From: Verrucomicrobiota bacterium
Lineage (GTDB): Bacteria > Verrucomicrobiota > Verrucomicrobiia > Verrucomicrobiales > DEV007
NCBI GenBank assembly: GCA_003402735.1
Contig: QQNE01000002.1
Coordinates: 45,879-109,878, forward strand
DNA length: 64,000 bases
Reading direction: 5' to 3'
Shown piece by piece: positions 34,837-43,939 of this stretch. The stretch's first letter is position 1; each line of letters begins with the position of its first letter. A program made the position numbers and the translations under genes. Under the pieces are notes generated by a model, which was not told the DNA's origin, ran no database searches, and saw only the letters and a program-made list of their open reading frames with translations.

Positions 34837-35895
34837 TCACCAACCGAGATTGGGCGTGTTCGCGAGGGCCTCGATGGCTTGGCGGACCGCTCCCGTGGTC
34901 CGGGCCAGGCGTTCGCAATCCAGCGTGGTGGCGGTGTCGGTCGGCTGATGGTAGTTCGGGTTCCGGAACGGTGCCGTCCCGGTGAGCATGATGGCGGGGA
35001 AGCCGGATTCCCAGAAGGACCAATGATCCGACCAGCCCACCCCCGGAGTCTGTGGGGGGAACGCCCCCTTCTCGACGGGGATCGCGCCGCTGTAACGCAT
35101 GGCGGCGTGGACGAAATCGACGAGCCGGGTGTTTTGGGGGGAACCGACGACGGCCACGAAATTTCCGGTGGCGGGGTAGAGTTGATCCAAGGGTGGGGGA
35201 TAGTGCTGGGAGCCCGGTTGATCGGAGAAGTAACCGATGGATTCCAGCGAAAGCATGGCGACGACCTTTTCGCCCTTTGCATGCAGGTCTTTTGCGTAGC
35301 GGAGGCTGCCCATGTCCGGGGTCTGGAACCAGGGCGGTTCCTCGTTGGTGAAAGCGACGAAACGAATCGTGCGGCCCTGGGGGTTCCCGGCGAACAGTTC
35401 GGCCAGGGTGAGCATGGAGGCGACGCCGGAGGCGTTGTCGTCCGCGCCTGGTGTCGTGGAGATGGTGTCGTAATGGGCACCAATGACGATGATTTCCCTG
35501 GGCCACCGTTTCCCGGTGAGTTCCGCTTCCACGTTTGAAAAGGTTTGTTCCTTCACGGTGTAGCGCTGTTCGCGCACGGGATACCCCAAATTGCTCTGGC
35601 CGAGGGTGGAGAGGAGATAAAAACGGGCCGATTCCAGGTTTGCGAACGATTCGAAACTGCGTGGTCCGATTTCCGAGGCCAGGGTCAGGACGTGGCGTTT
35701 CGCGATCGCTGTGAGGTCGAGGTCGGTTCGCATGAGTTGTCTCGGTGGTTTCCGTATCATGCGACCTTGAACGGCATGGCCTGGTTGGTGGGGGATGAGG
35801 AGCATGGCCACGACGCCCATCAGGAAAAGGCCGAGCGGCAACCCGACCAGGCAGATCCGGATGATGGTGGCGGACGAGGGGCGTGAAAACTTCAT
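34837..35895 (-). CDS. Membrane-anchored M28 family metallopeptidase
   Basis: 352 residues from ATG 35895 (an ATG at 35904 adds three). One N-terminal hydrophobic segment (ICLVGLPLGLFLMGVVAMLLI) anchors or exports it. Zinc and catalytic residues of the M28 fold are visible: IGAHYDT (His), GADDNASG (bridging Asp), FTNEEPP (catalytic/metal Glu), LESIGY and NYHQPTDT (His). It is a probable periplasmic aminopeptidase. Its start overlaps the stop of the EVE-domain gene by four bases, so the two are co-translated. Confidence 0.87.
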   Translation of the reverse strand: MKFSRPSSATIIRICLVGLPLGLFLMGVVAMLLIPHQPGHAVQGRMIRKPPRQLMRTDLDLTAIAKRHVLTLASEIGPRSFESFANLESARFYLLSTLGQSNLGYPVREQRYTVKEQTFSNVEAELTGKRWPREIIVIGAHYDTISTTPGADDNASGVASMLTLAELFAGNPQGRTIRFVAFTNEEPPWFQTPDMGSLRYAKDLHAKGEKVVAMLSLESIGYFSDQPGSQHYPPPLDQLYPATGNFVAVVGSPQNTRLVDFVHAAMRYSGAIPVEKGAFPPQTPGVGWSDHWSFWESGFPAIMLTGTAPFRNPNYHQPTDTATTLDCERLARTTGAVRQAIEALANTPNLGW

Positions 35896-36371
35896 TGGGG
35901 CCATGTTTTCAGCCCTCCGAGCTGACAGATCCGGGCGAAGTGTTCCGGCTCGACCGGGGTGATGGAGAGTCGGTTGCCGCGGCGAAGAATGAGGAGGCCT
36001 TCGAGGGCCGGATCCTGTTTCATCGATTCCAAACAGACAAACTCGGGGAAGGCGGCCGCCCAGGTGACATCGACCATGAGCCAACGCGGGGCGGCGGGAT
36101 CACTTTTCGGGTCATGGTAGTCCGAGTCCGGATCGAACTGAGTTGGGTCGGGGTATGCGGAGCGGGAAATTCGCACCAGTCCGGCAATGCCCGGGACGCA
36201 GGTGTTGGAGTGGTAAAACAGACCGAGGTCGCCCGGTTCCATGCCGTCCCGCATGAAATTGCGGGCCTGGTAGTTGCGGACGCCGTTCCAGGGTTCGGTT
36301 TTTCCGGGGCGTTGCTCCAGATCCTGGAAAGAGAAGACGTCGGGTTCAGATTTGAGGAGCCAGTGACGCAT
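35892..36371 (-). CDS. EVE-domain protein (PUA-like)
   Basis: 159 residues covering one EVE domain: HWLLKSEPDVFSFQDL, WNGVRNYQARNFMRDGM, GDLGLFYHSNT and WLMVDVTW. The PUA-like pocket of this family is thought to bind modified bases in nucleic acids, and EVE domains occur in modified-base restriction systems, but stand-alone ones like this are widespread and uncharacterised. It is first in a two-gene operon with the M28 peptidase. Confidence 0.88.
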   Translation of the reverse strand: MRHWLLKSEPDVFSFQDLEQRPGKTEPWNGVRNYQARNFMRDGMEPGDLGLFYHSNTCVPGIAGLVRISRSAYPDPTQFDPDSDYHDPKSDPAAPRWLMVDVTWAAAFPEFVCLESMKQDPALEGLLILRRGNRLSITPVEPEHFARICQLGGLKTWPQ

Positions 36372-36473
36372 CGCTGCAACCTTTTACGATGGAGAACAGA
36401 AAACCAGGCACAATTTCACAAAGGTGGGTTGCCAGTGCGCCCGCCATTCGTAAGGTGTTTAGAATCCAGTTCC

Positions 36474-37009
36474 ATGTCCGCTTCCGGAAACAGCATTGCC
36501 GCAGCCTACGATTCCAAGATCGAGGGGAACATCATTTTCACTAGGTCGACGCCGCCATCAACTGGATGCGGTCCAATTCCCTTTGGCCGATGCCGATGGG
36601 TTTGGCCTGCTGCGCCATCGAACTCATGGCTTCCGGTGCCTCGCGTTTTGACATTGCCCGTTTCGGGGCTGAGGTGATGCGGTTCTCGCCCCGGCAATCG
36701 GATGTGATGATCGTTGCCGGGACGGTGACTTACAAAATGGCCTTGGCGGTGAAGCGCATCTGGGATCAGATGGCGGAGCCGAAGTGGTGCATCGCGATGG
36801 GAGCTTGCGCCTCCAGCGGCGGCATGTATCGCAGTTACGCCGTTCTGCAGGGGATTGATCACTTGATCCCGGTCGACGTTTACATTTCGGGTTGTCCGCC
36901 GCGGCCCGAAGCTTTGCTGGAAGGCCTCATGCGCCTTCAGCGCAAAATTGGCAAAGAACACGCCTTGGAGGATCAGAAGCGTGAACTGATTGCGGAATTG
37001 ACCGCTTGA
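36474..37009 (+). pseudogene. nuoB: NADH-quinone oxidoreductase subunit B, frameshifted near the 5' end
   Basis: The ATG at 36474 begins MSASGNSIAAAYDSKIEGN in one frame, typical of a NuoB N-terminus. At about 36543-36546 homology moves by one base: after ...IIFTR the NuoB sequence [19 protein letters not shown] continues in the next frame, and that frame has TAG just before. One extra G in the AGG run would join both parts. The remainder is intact: [22 protein letters not shown] and [11 protein letters not shown] keep all four cluster N2 Cys. So this is either a sequencing/assembly error or a recent frameshift. An internal start at 36566 would lose about 30 residues. Confidence 0.8.
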
Positions 37010-37058
37010 CCTCGCCAAATCGGTTCCCCGAACAGAACCGTCACTCGATCTCGATTCC

Positions 37059-37637
37059 ATGACCGCCGCCGACGCCGCGAACGCTCTCCAGACCAAGTTC
37101 GCTTCCGCTGTTTCCACACGCCTCGCTTTCCGCGGTGAGGAGACCCTAAAGGTCGATCCCGCTTCGCTCAAGGCGGTTTTGTCCCACTGCAAGACGGATC
37201 TCGGGTTCGATTACCTCGTTGATGTCAGCAGCCTCGACCACTTTGGCGATGACCATGCCCAAAATCGGTTCGAGATGGTCTACGAACTCTATTCTTACAG
37301 GGACAAAATCCACCTGCGCATCCGCTCCGAGGTCCCTGACCAGACGGGGAAAGTCGAAAGCGTGGTCGATCTCTGGCCGACCGCGAATTGGCATGAGCGT
37401 GAGGTCTATGACATGATGGGAATCGATTTCAGCGGTCATCCTGACCTGCGCCGCATTCTCATGTGGGAGGGCTATCCTTTCTTTCCGCTTCGCAAGGATT
37501 TCCCCCTGGGCGGCAAGGAGACGGACGTCCCGGACGTTGCCTTCACCGGAACGGCCCCGTTGGCCGGTGGACCGTTTGTCACGGTGGCCGCCGATGCCAC
37601 AACCGTTCATCGGGAACCCCGGTCCCGGGATCTTTGA
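37059..37637 (+). CDS. nuoC: NADH-quinone oxidoreductase subunit C
   Basis: 192 residues, a stand-alone NuoC (30 kDa type). Family signature HEREVYDMMGIDFSGHPDLRRIL is present (quoted here as EREVYDMMGIDFSGHP), followed by GYPFFPLRKDFPLGGK. It is part of the peripheral arm of complex I. It follows nuoB by 49 bases. No nuoA precedes and no nuoD-N follows; the next 230 bases are non-coding. The C-terminal tail after PLGGKETDVPD is longer than core homologues. Confidence 0.92.
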   Translation: MTAADAANALQTKFASAVSTRLAFRGEETLKVDPASLKAVLSHCKTDLGFDYLVDVSSLDHFGDDHAQNRFEMVYELYSYRDKIHLRIRSEVPDQTGKVESVVDLWPTANWHEREVYDMMGIDFSGHPDLRRILMWEGYPFFPLRKDFPLGGKETDVPDVAFTGTAPLAGGPFVTVAADATTVHREPRSRDL

Positions 37638-37758
37638 TTCACTCTGTTTGACCGCTCGGTGATGGCGGTGGTGGTGGCTCCGGTAGACGCCCCTTCGGAC
37701 CCCTGACTCGGCCCTATAGTCAGGAAATCCTAACAGTATATTCATCTTTTAGTTGCGT

Positions 37759-37778
37759 GTTAGCTGACAATCGCTAAC
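37759..37778. promoter_or_regulatory. Inverted repeat GTTAGC-N8-GCTAAC in the nuoC downstream gap
   Basis: Six-base exact arms (37759-37764 and 37773-37778) in an A/T-richer part of the 37638-37875 gap. It could be a dimeric repressor site or a small stem. No T-tract follows it directly. The rest of the gap has no gene that I can support. Confidence 0.3.
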
Positions 37779-37875
37779 CTCGGGCTATCAAGAGTGACGA
37801 TCTCGCCACAAACTGGGCGACGGTCCGTCATTTTTGTGCACTCCAAATCAAAGTCCTCAATCCTCTGCTTCTGCC

Positions 37876-38076
37876 ATGAACACCATCCGGAATTTCAAGG
37901 TGCGTGTCTGCGATTACACCGAGTCGCAGCCGATCGTCCGCAAGCGAATCCAGACCCTGAGTGATGGACCTGGGTTGTTGTTTGCCTTGAATGGAGCCGA
38001 TTCCAAGGACCGATCCACTCCTCGCTTCCGTCAATCGGATCCCGAGCCGTTTTTGGCCGACGAGTGGCTTGACTGA
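37876..38076 (+). CDS. Small hypothetical protein
   Basis: 66 residues (MNTIRNFKVRVCDYTESQ... ending FLADEWLD), no membrane segment or known motif. No clear ribosome site precedes the ATG. It has balanced amino-acid use and fills an otherwise empty gap before typA, so it may be real, but I have no independent support. Confidence 0.35.
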   Translation: MNTIRNFKVRVCDYTESQPIVRKRIQTLSDGPGLLFALNGADSKDRSTPRFRQSDPEPFLADEWLD

Positions 38077-38110
38077 CCGGCTCCGTGCGCCTCGTTGAAT
38101 TTGGTTGGGC

Positions 38111-39937
38111 TCAAACGCCCGCCAAATCCTTCTTGGCCTGCCGCTTCCGCTCGTTCATCGAGAGGATTTTCTTGCGAAGCCGCAAGTTTTTTGGCGTGGC
38201 CTCGACGAGTTCGTCAGGGGCGATGTATTCGATGGCGCGCTCGAGGGAGAACTTGATGGGCGGGCTGAGTTGGATGCCCTTGCCATCGCCGCTGGAGCGG
38301 TGGTTGGTGAGCTGCTTGGCTTTGGTGGGATTGACCGGGAGATCGTCCGTTCGGGGATTTTCTCCGACAATCATGCCTTCATAGACCTCTTCGCCGGGTG
38401 AGACGAAGAGTTTGCCGCGCGCTTCCAGGCTATCGAGAGCATACGCCATCGCAGTGCCTTGTTCCATGGCCACCAGGGTGCCGGTGCCGCGGGTTCGGAT
38501 TTCACCGGCCAACGGACCGTATTCCTTGAAGAGGTGGGACATGATGCCTTCGCCGCTGGTGAGGTTCAGCAGTTCAAATTCAAATCCGATCAGCCCGCGT
38601 GTGGTGCAGGTGGCCTCGATGTAGGTCCGTCCGTGGAGAGATTCCATCTTGTCCACCCGGCCTTTGCGGTTGGCCAGTCCGCTGATGATTCCGCCCACCG
38701 ACGGATCCGGGCATTCCACGTAGACGGTCTCGTAGGGCTCGCAGCGCTGGCCATCGACCATTCGTTCAATGACGGTTGGACGGGAAACGAGGACCTCAAA
38801 ACCTTCGCGCCGCATGCTCTCCACCAGCACCGCCACTTGCATGGCGCCCCGGGCGCTCACCTTGAAGGTGCCGGCATCTTCGCCATCTTCTACGGAGATC
38901 GAAATGTTGGTGCGCGCCTCGCGGAAAAGACGGTCGCGGATTTCCCGGGAAGTCACCCGGGTTCCTTCGCGGCCGCCGAAGGGACCATCGTTGATGGAGA
39001 AAGCCATCTGCACGGTGGGGGGATCGATTTCCACAAAGGGCAGTGGTTCGGCGGACTCCGAGCCGGCCAGGGTTTCACCGATGTCGGCGTCTTCGAACCC
39101 GGCGATGCCAACGATGTTGCCGGCGATGCCTTCGGAGGAATCACGGGTGGAGAGGGCGTTGAATTCGATCAGTTTGGTGACCTTGGCCCGTTCTTTGGTC
39201 CCGTCCTTTTTGAGGCGCCAGACGGTATCTCCGGTTTTGAGTTGGCCGCCGAGGATCTTGCCGATCGCGATCCGGCCGACGTAGTCGCTCCAATCGATGT
39301 TGGAGATGAGCATCTTGAATTCGCCATCCGGGTTGGCGGCCGGGGCGGGAATTTTTTCCATGATGGCTTGGAAGAGTGGGCCCATGGACTCGCCGACTTG
39401 ATCCGGGGAAGTCACCGCGAATCCATTTTTTGCGCTGCCATAGAGGAAGGGGGCGCCGAATTGTTCCTCGGTGGCGTTGAGGTCGAGAAACAGTTCGAGG
39501 ACTTTGTCGTGAACCGCGATGGGGTCGGCGTTGGGGCGATCGATCTTGTTGACGAAGACGATCGGGTGCAGGTTTTCCGCCAGAGCCTTCTTGAGAACGA
39601 ATCGCGTTTGAGCCTGGGGACCTTCGTAGGCATCGACAACGAGGAGCACGCCGTCCACCATCTTCATGACCCGTTCCACTTCACCGCCGAAATCGGCGTG
39701 GCCCGGGGTGTCGATGATGTTGATGATCTTCTCGTTCCAACGGACAGAGGTATTTTTGGCTTTGATGGTAATTCCGCGTTCGCGTTCCTGATCCATGGAA
39801 TCCATGGCGCGTTCGCTGACCGTCTGGTTTTCCCGGAAGGCGCCTCCTTGACGCAGCAGTTGATCGACGAGGGTGGTTTTGCCATGATCGACGTGGGCGA
39901 TGATAGCAATATTGCGAATGTCGGAGGGAACAACCAT
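38111..39937 (-). CDS. typA: Ribosome-associated translational GTPase TypA/BipA
   Basis: 608 residues, standard length. GTPase motifs G1 [10 protein letters not shown]2 RERGITI, G3 [11 protein letters not shown] and G4 NKIDRPNA; then EF-Tu-like domain 2, EF-G-like domain and the BipA-specific C-terminus ([25 protein letters not shown]). BipA helps 50S assembly under cold or stress. The start at 39937 gives [19 protein letters not shown]. It diverges from zwf. Confidence 0.96.
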   Translation of the reverse strand: MVVPSDIRNIAIIAHVDHGKTTLVDQLLRQGGAFRENQTVSERAMDSMDQERERGITIKAKNTSVRWNEKIINIIDTPGHADFGGEVERVMKMVDGVLLVVDAYEGPQAQTRFVLKKALAENLHPIVFVNKIDRPNADPIAVHDKVLELFLDLNATEEQFGAPFLYGSAKNGFAVTSPDQVGESMGPLFQAIMEKIPAPAANPDGEFKMLISNIDWSDYVGRIAIGKILGGQLKTGDTVWRLKKDGTKERAKVTKLIEFNALSTRDSSEGIAGNIVGIAGFEDADIGETLAGSESAEPLPFVEIDPPTVQMAFSINDGPFGGREGTRVTSREIRDRLFREARTNISISVEDGEDAGTFKVSARGAMQVAVLVESMRREGFEVLVSRPTVIERMVDGQRCEPYETVYVECPDPSVGGIISGLANRKGRVDKMESLHGRTYIEATCTTRGLIGFEFELLNLTSGEGIMSHLFKEYGPLAGEIRTRGTGTLVAMEQGTAMAYALDSLEARGKLFVSPGEEVYEGMIVGENPRTDDLPVNPTKAKQLTNHRSSGDGKGIQLSPPIKFSLERAIEYIAPDELVEATPKNLRLRKKILSMNERKRQAKKDLAGV

Positions 39938-40048
39938 GGAGGCGCGTAGGATAATGGCATCCCTGTGAATCGCAAATGATCGTTGCGTGACGTCTTGCTG
40001 GAGAAGCTCCATTTGCATTTCCTCGGGGATAGGCAAGGCTGGGGCCTG

Positions 40049-41584
40049 ATGTCCATGGACAATCCGTTCCGCGAGTTTCTCGTTTCCCGTTCCAGTCCCG
40101 AGCCTTGTAGCGTGGTCATCTTTGGTGCCACCGGTGACTTGACGCACCGCAAGCTGATCCCCGCGCTCTACAACCTCGCGAAGGAGGGCGATTTGCCTCC
40201 GGGGTCCCGGGTCATCGGGGTGGCGCGGCGCGAAAAGACGGATCAGGAGTTCCGCGAGGAACTGCGGGAGATGAATCGCAAAGTTTCCCGGCAGGGACAT
40301 GATGAGACGCTTTGGGAACGGTTTGCGGCCGGCATTTCCTATCACCGCAGCGAGTTCAACGATCCGGAGGGATATCGCAGCCTGGGGCAACGGTTGACGG
40401 ACCGGGAGCTTTCGGAGCCGGGCAGGCCCAACCGGCTCTTCTATCTCGCTTCCGCTCCGGAATTTTTTGACGTGATCCTCGATCAGTTGCGTGAGTCCGG
40501 TCTCAATGAACCGGGTGAGGGTGGTTGGACCCGGGCGGTGGTGGAAAAGCCCTTCGGGACGGATTTGGTCACCGCCGAGCGGTTGAACGCGGTGGCGAAC
40601 GCCACCTTTCCGGAGCGCGACACCTACCGGATCGACCACTATTTGGGCAAGGAGACGGCGCAAAACATCATGGTGATCCGTTTCGCCAACGCCATTTATG
40701 AGCCTCTTTGGAACAGTCGCTACATAGATCACGTGCAGATCACCTGCGCGGAGACGCTCGGGATGGAGGGAGGGAGGGGCGGTTATTACGATACCGCCGG
40801 CGCCCTGCGTGACATGGTGCAGAATCATTTGCTCCAGCTGCTTTCCCTCATCGCCATGGAGCCCCCCGCCGACCTGACCGCGGACGGCATCCGGGACGAG
40901 AAGGTCAAAGTGATCAAGTCCCTGCGCCGCTATCCCGATGCGCGCGCCGTCGCGGACAATGTGGTGCGTGCGCAATACCAAGCTGGTTCGATTCTCGGCC
41001 AGCCGGTGCGCGGCTATCTGGCGGAGGATCGAATCAATCCGCGGTCCATGACGGAACCCTATGTCGCGTTGAAGATCAACATCGATAACTGGCGTTGGGA
41101 AGGCGTTCCATTTTATATGCGGATGGGCAAGCGATTGGCCAAGAAAGTGACGGAAATCTCCATCCATTTCAAGGAGCCGCCGGGCGTGCTTTTCAATCGT
41201 CTCCCGGTGACCGCCCGCAAAAATGTCCTGGTGTTGCGCATCCAGCCGGATGAAGGAATGTCCCTGCGCATGCTTTCGAAGATGCCGGGCCCTTCGATCC
41301 GCATGGAACCGGTGAAGATGGATTTCCAATACAGCACTTCGTTCGGCAAACCGAGCCCGGAAGCCTACGAACGGTTGCTGCTCGATGCCATGGCCGGAGA
41401 CGCCACCCTCTTCGCTCGGCGGGATGAGGTGGAGCATGCCTGGCGATTCATCGACGACATCGAGCACGCGTGGCACAAGTCGAACTCTCCTCCGCCGATG
41501 GCGTATTATGAGGCTGGGACGTGGGGACCGGAAGAGGCGGACACTTTGCTGAGCCGCGACGGCCGTGTTTGGCGGCGCCTGTAG
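40049..41584 (+). CDS. zwf: Glucose-6-phosphate 1-dehydrogenase
   Basis: 511 residues from ATG 40049 (MSMDNPFREFL). It oxidises glucose-6-phosphate with NADP to feed the pentose phosphate pathway. Motifs are the dinucleotide site VIFGATGDLTHRKLIPAL, the substrate site RIDHYLGKETAQN and the structural NRLPVTARKN. opcA follows after 13 bases, the same pairing as in cyanobacteria and actinobacteria, where OpcA assembles or activates the enzyme. Confidence 0.97.
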   Translation: MSMDNPFREFLVSRSSPEPCSVVIFGATGDLTHRKLIPALYNLAKEGDLPPGSRVIGVARREKTDQEFREELREMNRKVSRQGHDETLWERFAAGISYHRSEFNDPEGYRSLGQRLTDRELSEPGRPNRLFYLASAPEFFDVILDQLRESGLNEPGEGGWTRAVVEKPFGTDLVTAERLNAVANATFPERDTYRIDHYLGKETAQNIMVIRFANAIYEPLWNSRYIDHVQITCAETLGMEGGRGGYYDTAGALRDMVQNHLLQLLSLIAMEPPADLTADGIRDEKVKVIKSLRRYPDARAVADNVVRAQYQAGSILGQPVRGYLAEDRINPRSMTEPYVALKINIDNWRWEGVPFYMRMGKRLAKKVTEISIHFKEPPGVLFNRLPVTARKNVLVLRIQPDEGMSLRMLSKMPGPSIRMEPVKMDFQYSTSFGKPSPEAYERLLLDAMAGDATLFARRDEVEHAWRFIDDIEHAWHKSNSPPPMAYYEAGTWGPEEADTLLSRDGRVWRRL

Positions 41585-41597
41585 CCATCCAAGAGCC

Positions 41598-42698
41598 ATG
41601 GAAGTCACCATTCCAGCACCGCTGCGGGTCGCCATCGACGACGGCTTGTTCGGCGAAGAGACGCCGCTCGGGGAGATCGATCTCCGGTTGGACAAGTATT
41701 TTAGCGTCGAACCGGGCGTGACCCGGGCTTCCCTGATGAACCTGGCCATCTACACGGAACATCCGGAGAGTTTGGCGGACGACGATGAGTCGCTCAACCG
41801 GATCACCCGGAATCATGCCTGCCGTGCGCTTTTACTTGGTGTTTTGCCGGATCTGGGTGGGCTATCGGTGCGCTGCTGGATCAAGGCGCGCTGTCAACTG
41901 GGTCCGGATGCCAAGGGCAAGCTCTGTTCCGAACAGGTGACCTTTCTTCTCGGCGGAGATTGCCAGTCGTGCCTGACGAATCTGGTCTTTTGTCATCTCC
42001 GCTCGGACCTGCCCCTGGTCATGTGGTGGCGGGGTGAGTTGTCCCACCATTTTCAGGAGAGCCTCTACACCTTGATCGACCGGCTCATTTTGGATAGCAG
42101 TCGCTGGGCGAATCCGGTGCCGCAGTTTGCCAAAATCGCACAGGCAGTGACGGCGCCGACCGGACGCCTTTCAGATCGGCGTGGACAGCTTTTGGTTCAT
42201 GATTTGGCCTACACGCGCGGGCACCAGCATCGCCGGGCCGTGGCTGTGCTGTTTGATCCCCCGGCGGCGCGCCAGTTTTTGCCGGAAATCAACCGGATCG
42301 AGATTGTTCATACGCCGACCCATCGCCACACCGGACTCTACCTGGCGGCGTGGATCACGCGGCAATTGGGGGCGGAACTGGTGCAGCGGGTGGGCGCCGC
42401 CTATCATTACGAACGCCCGGGCGGTGCTCGCATCAGCCTGTCGCTCCTGGAACAGAATCGTGGGACATCCGCCATTCCGTCGATTCTCTTGGAGGGTGGG
42501 GGAGCCCGGTTCGAGGTGATTGCATCCGAGGCGTCGTTGTTGTTGGAGATTCGTTCGCGTTTTGGGGTCCATCAAACCAGTTCGTTTCTGCCGGGGCCCA
42601 GTCAGGGGGATGAGGATTTGGTCAATGAAATCCTGATGCGGGGGGGCAGCAATTTGCTTTTGGCCCAGGTTTTGCCCCGGATGGCGGCCATGTTGTGA
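41598..42698 (+). CDS. opcA: Glucose-6-phosphate dehydrogenase assembly protein OpcA
   Basis: 366 residues of the OpcA family: NHACRALLLG near the front, VTFLLGGDCQSCLTNLVFCHLRSDLPLVMWW in the centre (quoted part: LTNLVFCHLRSDLP), ILDSSRW and DLAYTRGHQHR after it. It is thought to bind G6PDH and make it active or redox-tunable. The start at 41598 lies 13 bases after zwf. An ABC-type ATPase gene follows after 21 bases and may be in the same transcript. Confidence 0.9.
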   Translation: MEVTIPAPLRVAIDDGLFGEETPLGEIDLRLDKYFSVEPGVTRASLMNLAIYTEHPESLADDDESLNRITRNHACRALLLGVLPDLGGLSVRCWIKARCQLGPDAKGKLCSEQVTFLLGGDCQSCLTNLVFCHLRSDLPLVMWWRGELSHHFQESLYTLIDRLILDSSRWANPVPQFAKIAQAVTAPTGRLSDRRGQLLVHDLAYTRGHQHRRAVAVLFDPPAARQFLPEINRIEIVHTPTHRHTGLYLAAWITRQLGAELVQRVGAAYHYERPGGARISLSLLEQNRGTSAIPSILLEGGGARFEVIASEASLLLEIRSRFGVHQTSSFLPGPSQGDEDLVNEILMRGGSNLLLAQVLPRMAAML

Positions 42699-42719
42699 GG
42701 ATGAGAGGGAATCGGGAAC

Positions 42720-43394
42720 ATGATGGTTCATTGCCGCCAACTCTGCCGCAGCTACAGTTCCGGAGCGGTTCATGTGCCCGCCGTGCGGGATCTCAACCTG
42801 GAGATTCGCGACGGGGAATTTGTCGCCATCACGGGACCGAGCGGCAGCGGCAAGAGCACGTTGCTCAATCTGATCGGCAGTTTGGATTCGCCCGACTCCG
42901 GAGAAATCGCGGTGGCGGGTCTGGCGTTGCACCAAGCCAGCGAAGCGGAAAAGACCGAGTTCCGGCGTCGGGAGATTGGGATTGTCTTCCAGTTTTTCAA
43001 TCTCATGCCGACCATGACCGTGCGGGAGAACGTGATGTTGCCGTTGGCGTTGCGCGGGGATGATCTCAAGGCGGGCCATCAGCGGGCCGCCGAACTGCTC
43101 GGGTTGGTGGGCCTCGGCGAGCGGCAGACGCATTTTCCGCATCAGCTCAGTGGCGGGGAGATGCAAAGGGTGGCCTTCGCCCGCGCCTTGATCCACGCCC
43201 CGCGGCTCGTGATCGCGGATGAGCCTACCGGGAATCTGGATTCGGCCAACCGAGACCGCATCATCGATGTGCTTCGCGACATCCATGGACAGGGCCTCGC
43301 GACCCTCGTCGTGGTCACGCACGAGGAAGAAGTGGCCGCAGCGGCATCGCGCCGGGTGGAGATGCGGGATGGATGGCTCGTGGAGCACGGTTAG
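42720..43394 (+). CDS. ABC transporter ATP-binding protein (LolD/MacB type)
   Basis: 224 residues. Walker [11 protein letters not shown]-loop region [20 protein letters not shown], signature LSGGEMQR, Walker [14 protein letters not shown] and H-loop VVTHEEE. The [12 protein letters not shown] pattern and length fit LolD/MacB/FtsE-like ATPases that pair with FtsX-type permeases. The permease is not adjacent; the partial gene at the left edge is of that type but is 42 kb away. ATG at 42720 or 42723. Confidence 0.9.
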   Translation: MMVHCRQLCRSYSSGAVHVPAVRDLNLEIRDGEFVAITGPSGSGKSTLLNLIGSLDSPDSGEIAVAGLALHQASEAEKTEFRRREIGIVFQFFNLMPTMTVRENVMLPLALRGDDLKAGHQRAAELLGLVGLGERQTHFPHQLSGGEMQRVAFARALIHAPRLVIADEPTGNLDSANRDRIIDVLRDIHGQGLATLVVVTHEEEVAAAASRRVEMRDGWLVEHG

Positions 43395-43426
43395 AAGCTC
43401 ATGGAAATATCGATGTCCTCGGGAGC

Positions 43427-43455
43427 TTGACCCGGCTTGAGTCCCGGGGTATCCT
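43427..43455 (+). promoter_or_regulatory. Promoter of rnpB
   Basis: TTGACC at 43427-43432, an exact 17-base spacer and TATCCT at 43450-43455. The predicted start seven to eight bases later falls on the first base of the P1 helix of RNase P RNA. Confidence 0.75.
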
Positions 43456-43462
43456 CCCGTCT

Positions 43463-43870
43463 TGGAACGATCCTGAGACGGTCGCTCGTCGGGTTTCGGC
43501 TCGGCGAGAGGAAAGTCCGGACACCACAAGGCAGCATGCCCGGTGAAAAGCCGGGGACGTCCCGTGTAATGCGGGGTGGACGGAAAGTGCCACAGAAAAC
43601 ATACCGCCAGGTTTCGGCCCGGTAAGGGTGAAATGGCGAGGTAAGAGCTCACCGCTCCATCCGGCAACGGTGGAGGCAAGGCAAACCCCATGCGGTGCAA
43701 GACAGAGCAGGGGAAACGGGCCGCCTGTCCGGTTTCGCTTCGGCGATCTGTCCCCGGGTATTAGTCGCACCCCACTTCGGTGGGGATTGGCCGGGCGACC
43801 GGCTGATAGATAAATGGTCGTCGCCCCGCTGCGGTGGGGAACAGAATCCGGCTTATGACGGGTCGTTCCA
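43463..43870 (+). ncRNA. rnpB: RNase P RNA, bacterial type A
   Basis: The ends pair as helix P1: TGGAACGATCC (43463-43473) with GGGTCGTTCCA (43860-43870). Conserved regions are GAGGAAAGTCCGGAC near the 5' end (CR-I), CACAGAAAACATACCGCC and GGTAAGGGTGAAAT in the middle, GGTAAGAGCTCACCG, and the 3' CR-V ACAGAATCCGGCTTATGA. The RNA is the catalytic part of RNase P, which trims tRNA 5' leaders. TCTCTTTTTC follows P1, so the end of the RNA works with a U-tract as terminator. Confidence 0.96.
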
Positions 43871-43888
43871 TCTCTTTTTCAAAAACTA

Positions 43889-43916
43889 TTGCAAATCTGG
43901 TATTTAAAGTTAAGAT
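43889..43916 (+). promoter_or_regulatory. Promoter-like sequence before the epimerase gene
   Basis: TTGCAA (43889-43894), 16 bases, TAAGAT (43911-43916) in an A/T-rich gap directly after the rnpB terminator. A start near 43923 would give a short leader to the ATG at 43940. Confidence 0.4.
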
Positions 43917-43939
43917 CGGGCGTCCTCTGGTCATCGTTC

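Noticed and set aside
36540..36550. Programmed -1 frameshift in nuoB
   Set aside because: The shift site ACT-AGG-TCG is not a slippery heptamer and no downstream pseudoknot is evident; NuoB is not known to use recoding.
38459..39949. 496-codon open frame on the plus strand
   Set aside because: Antisense to typA, which has all GTPase motifs.
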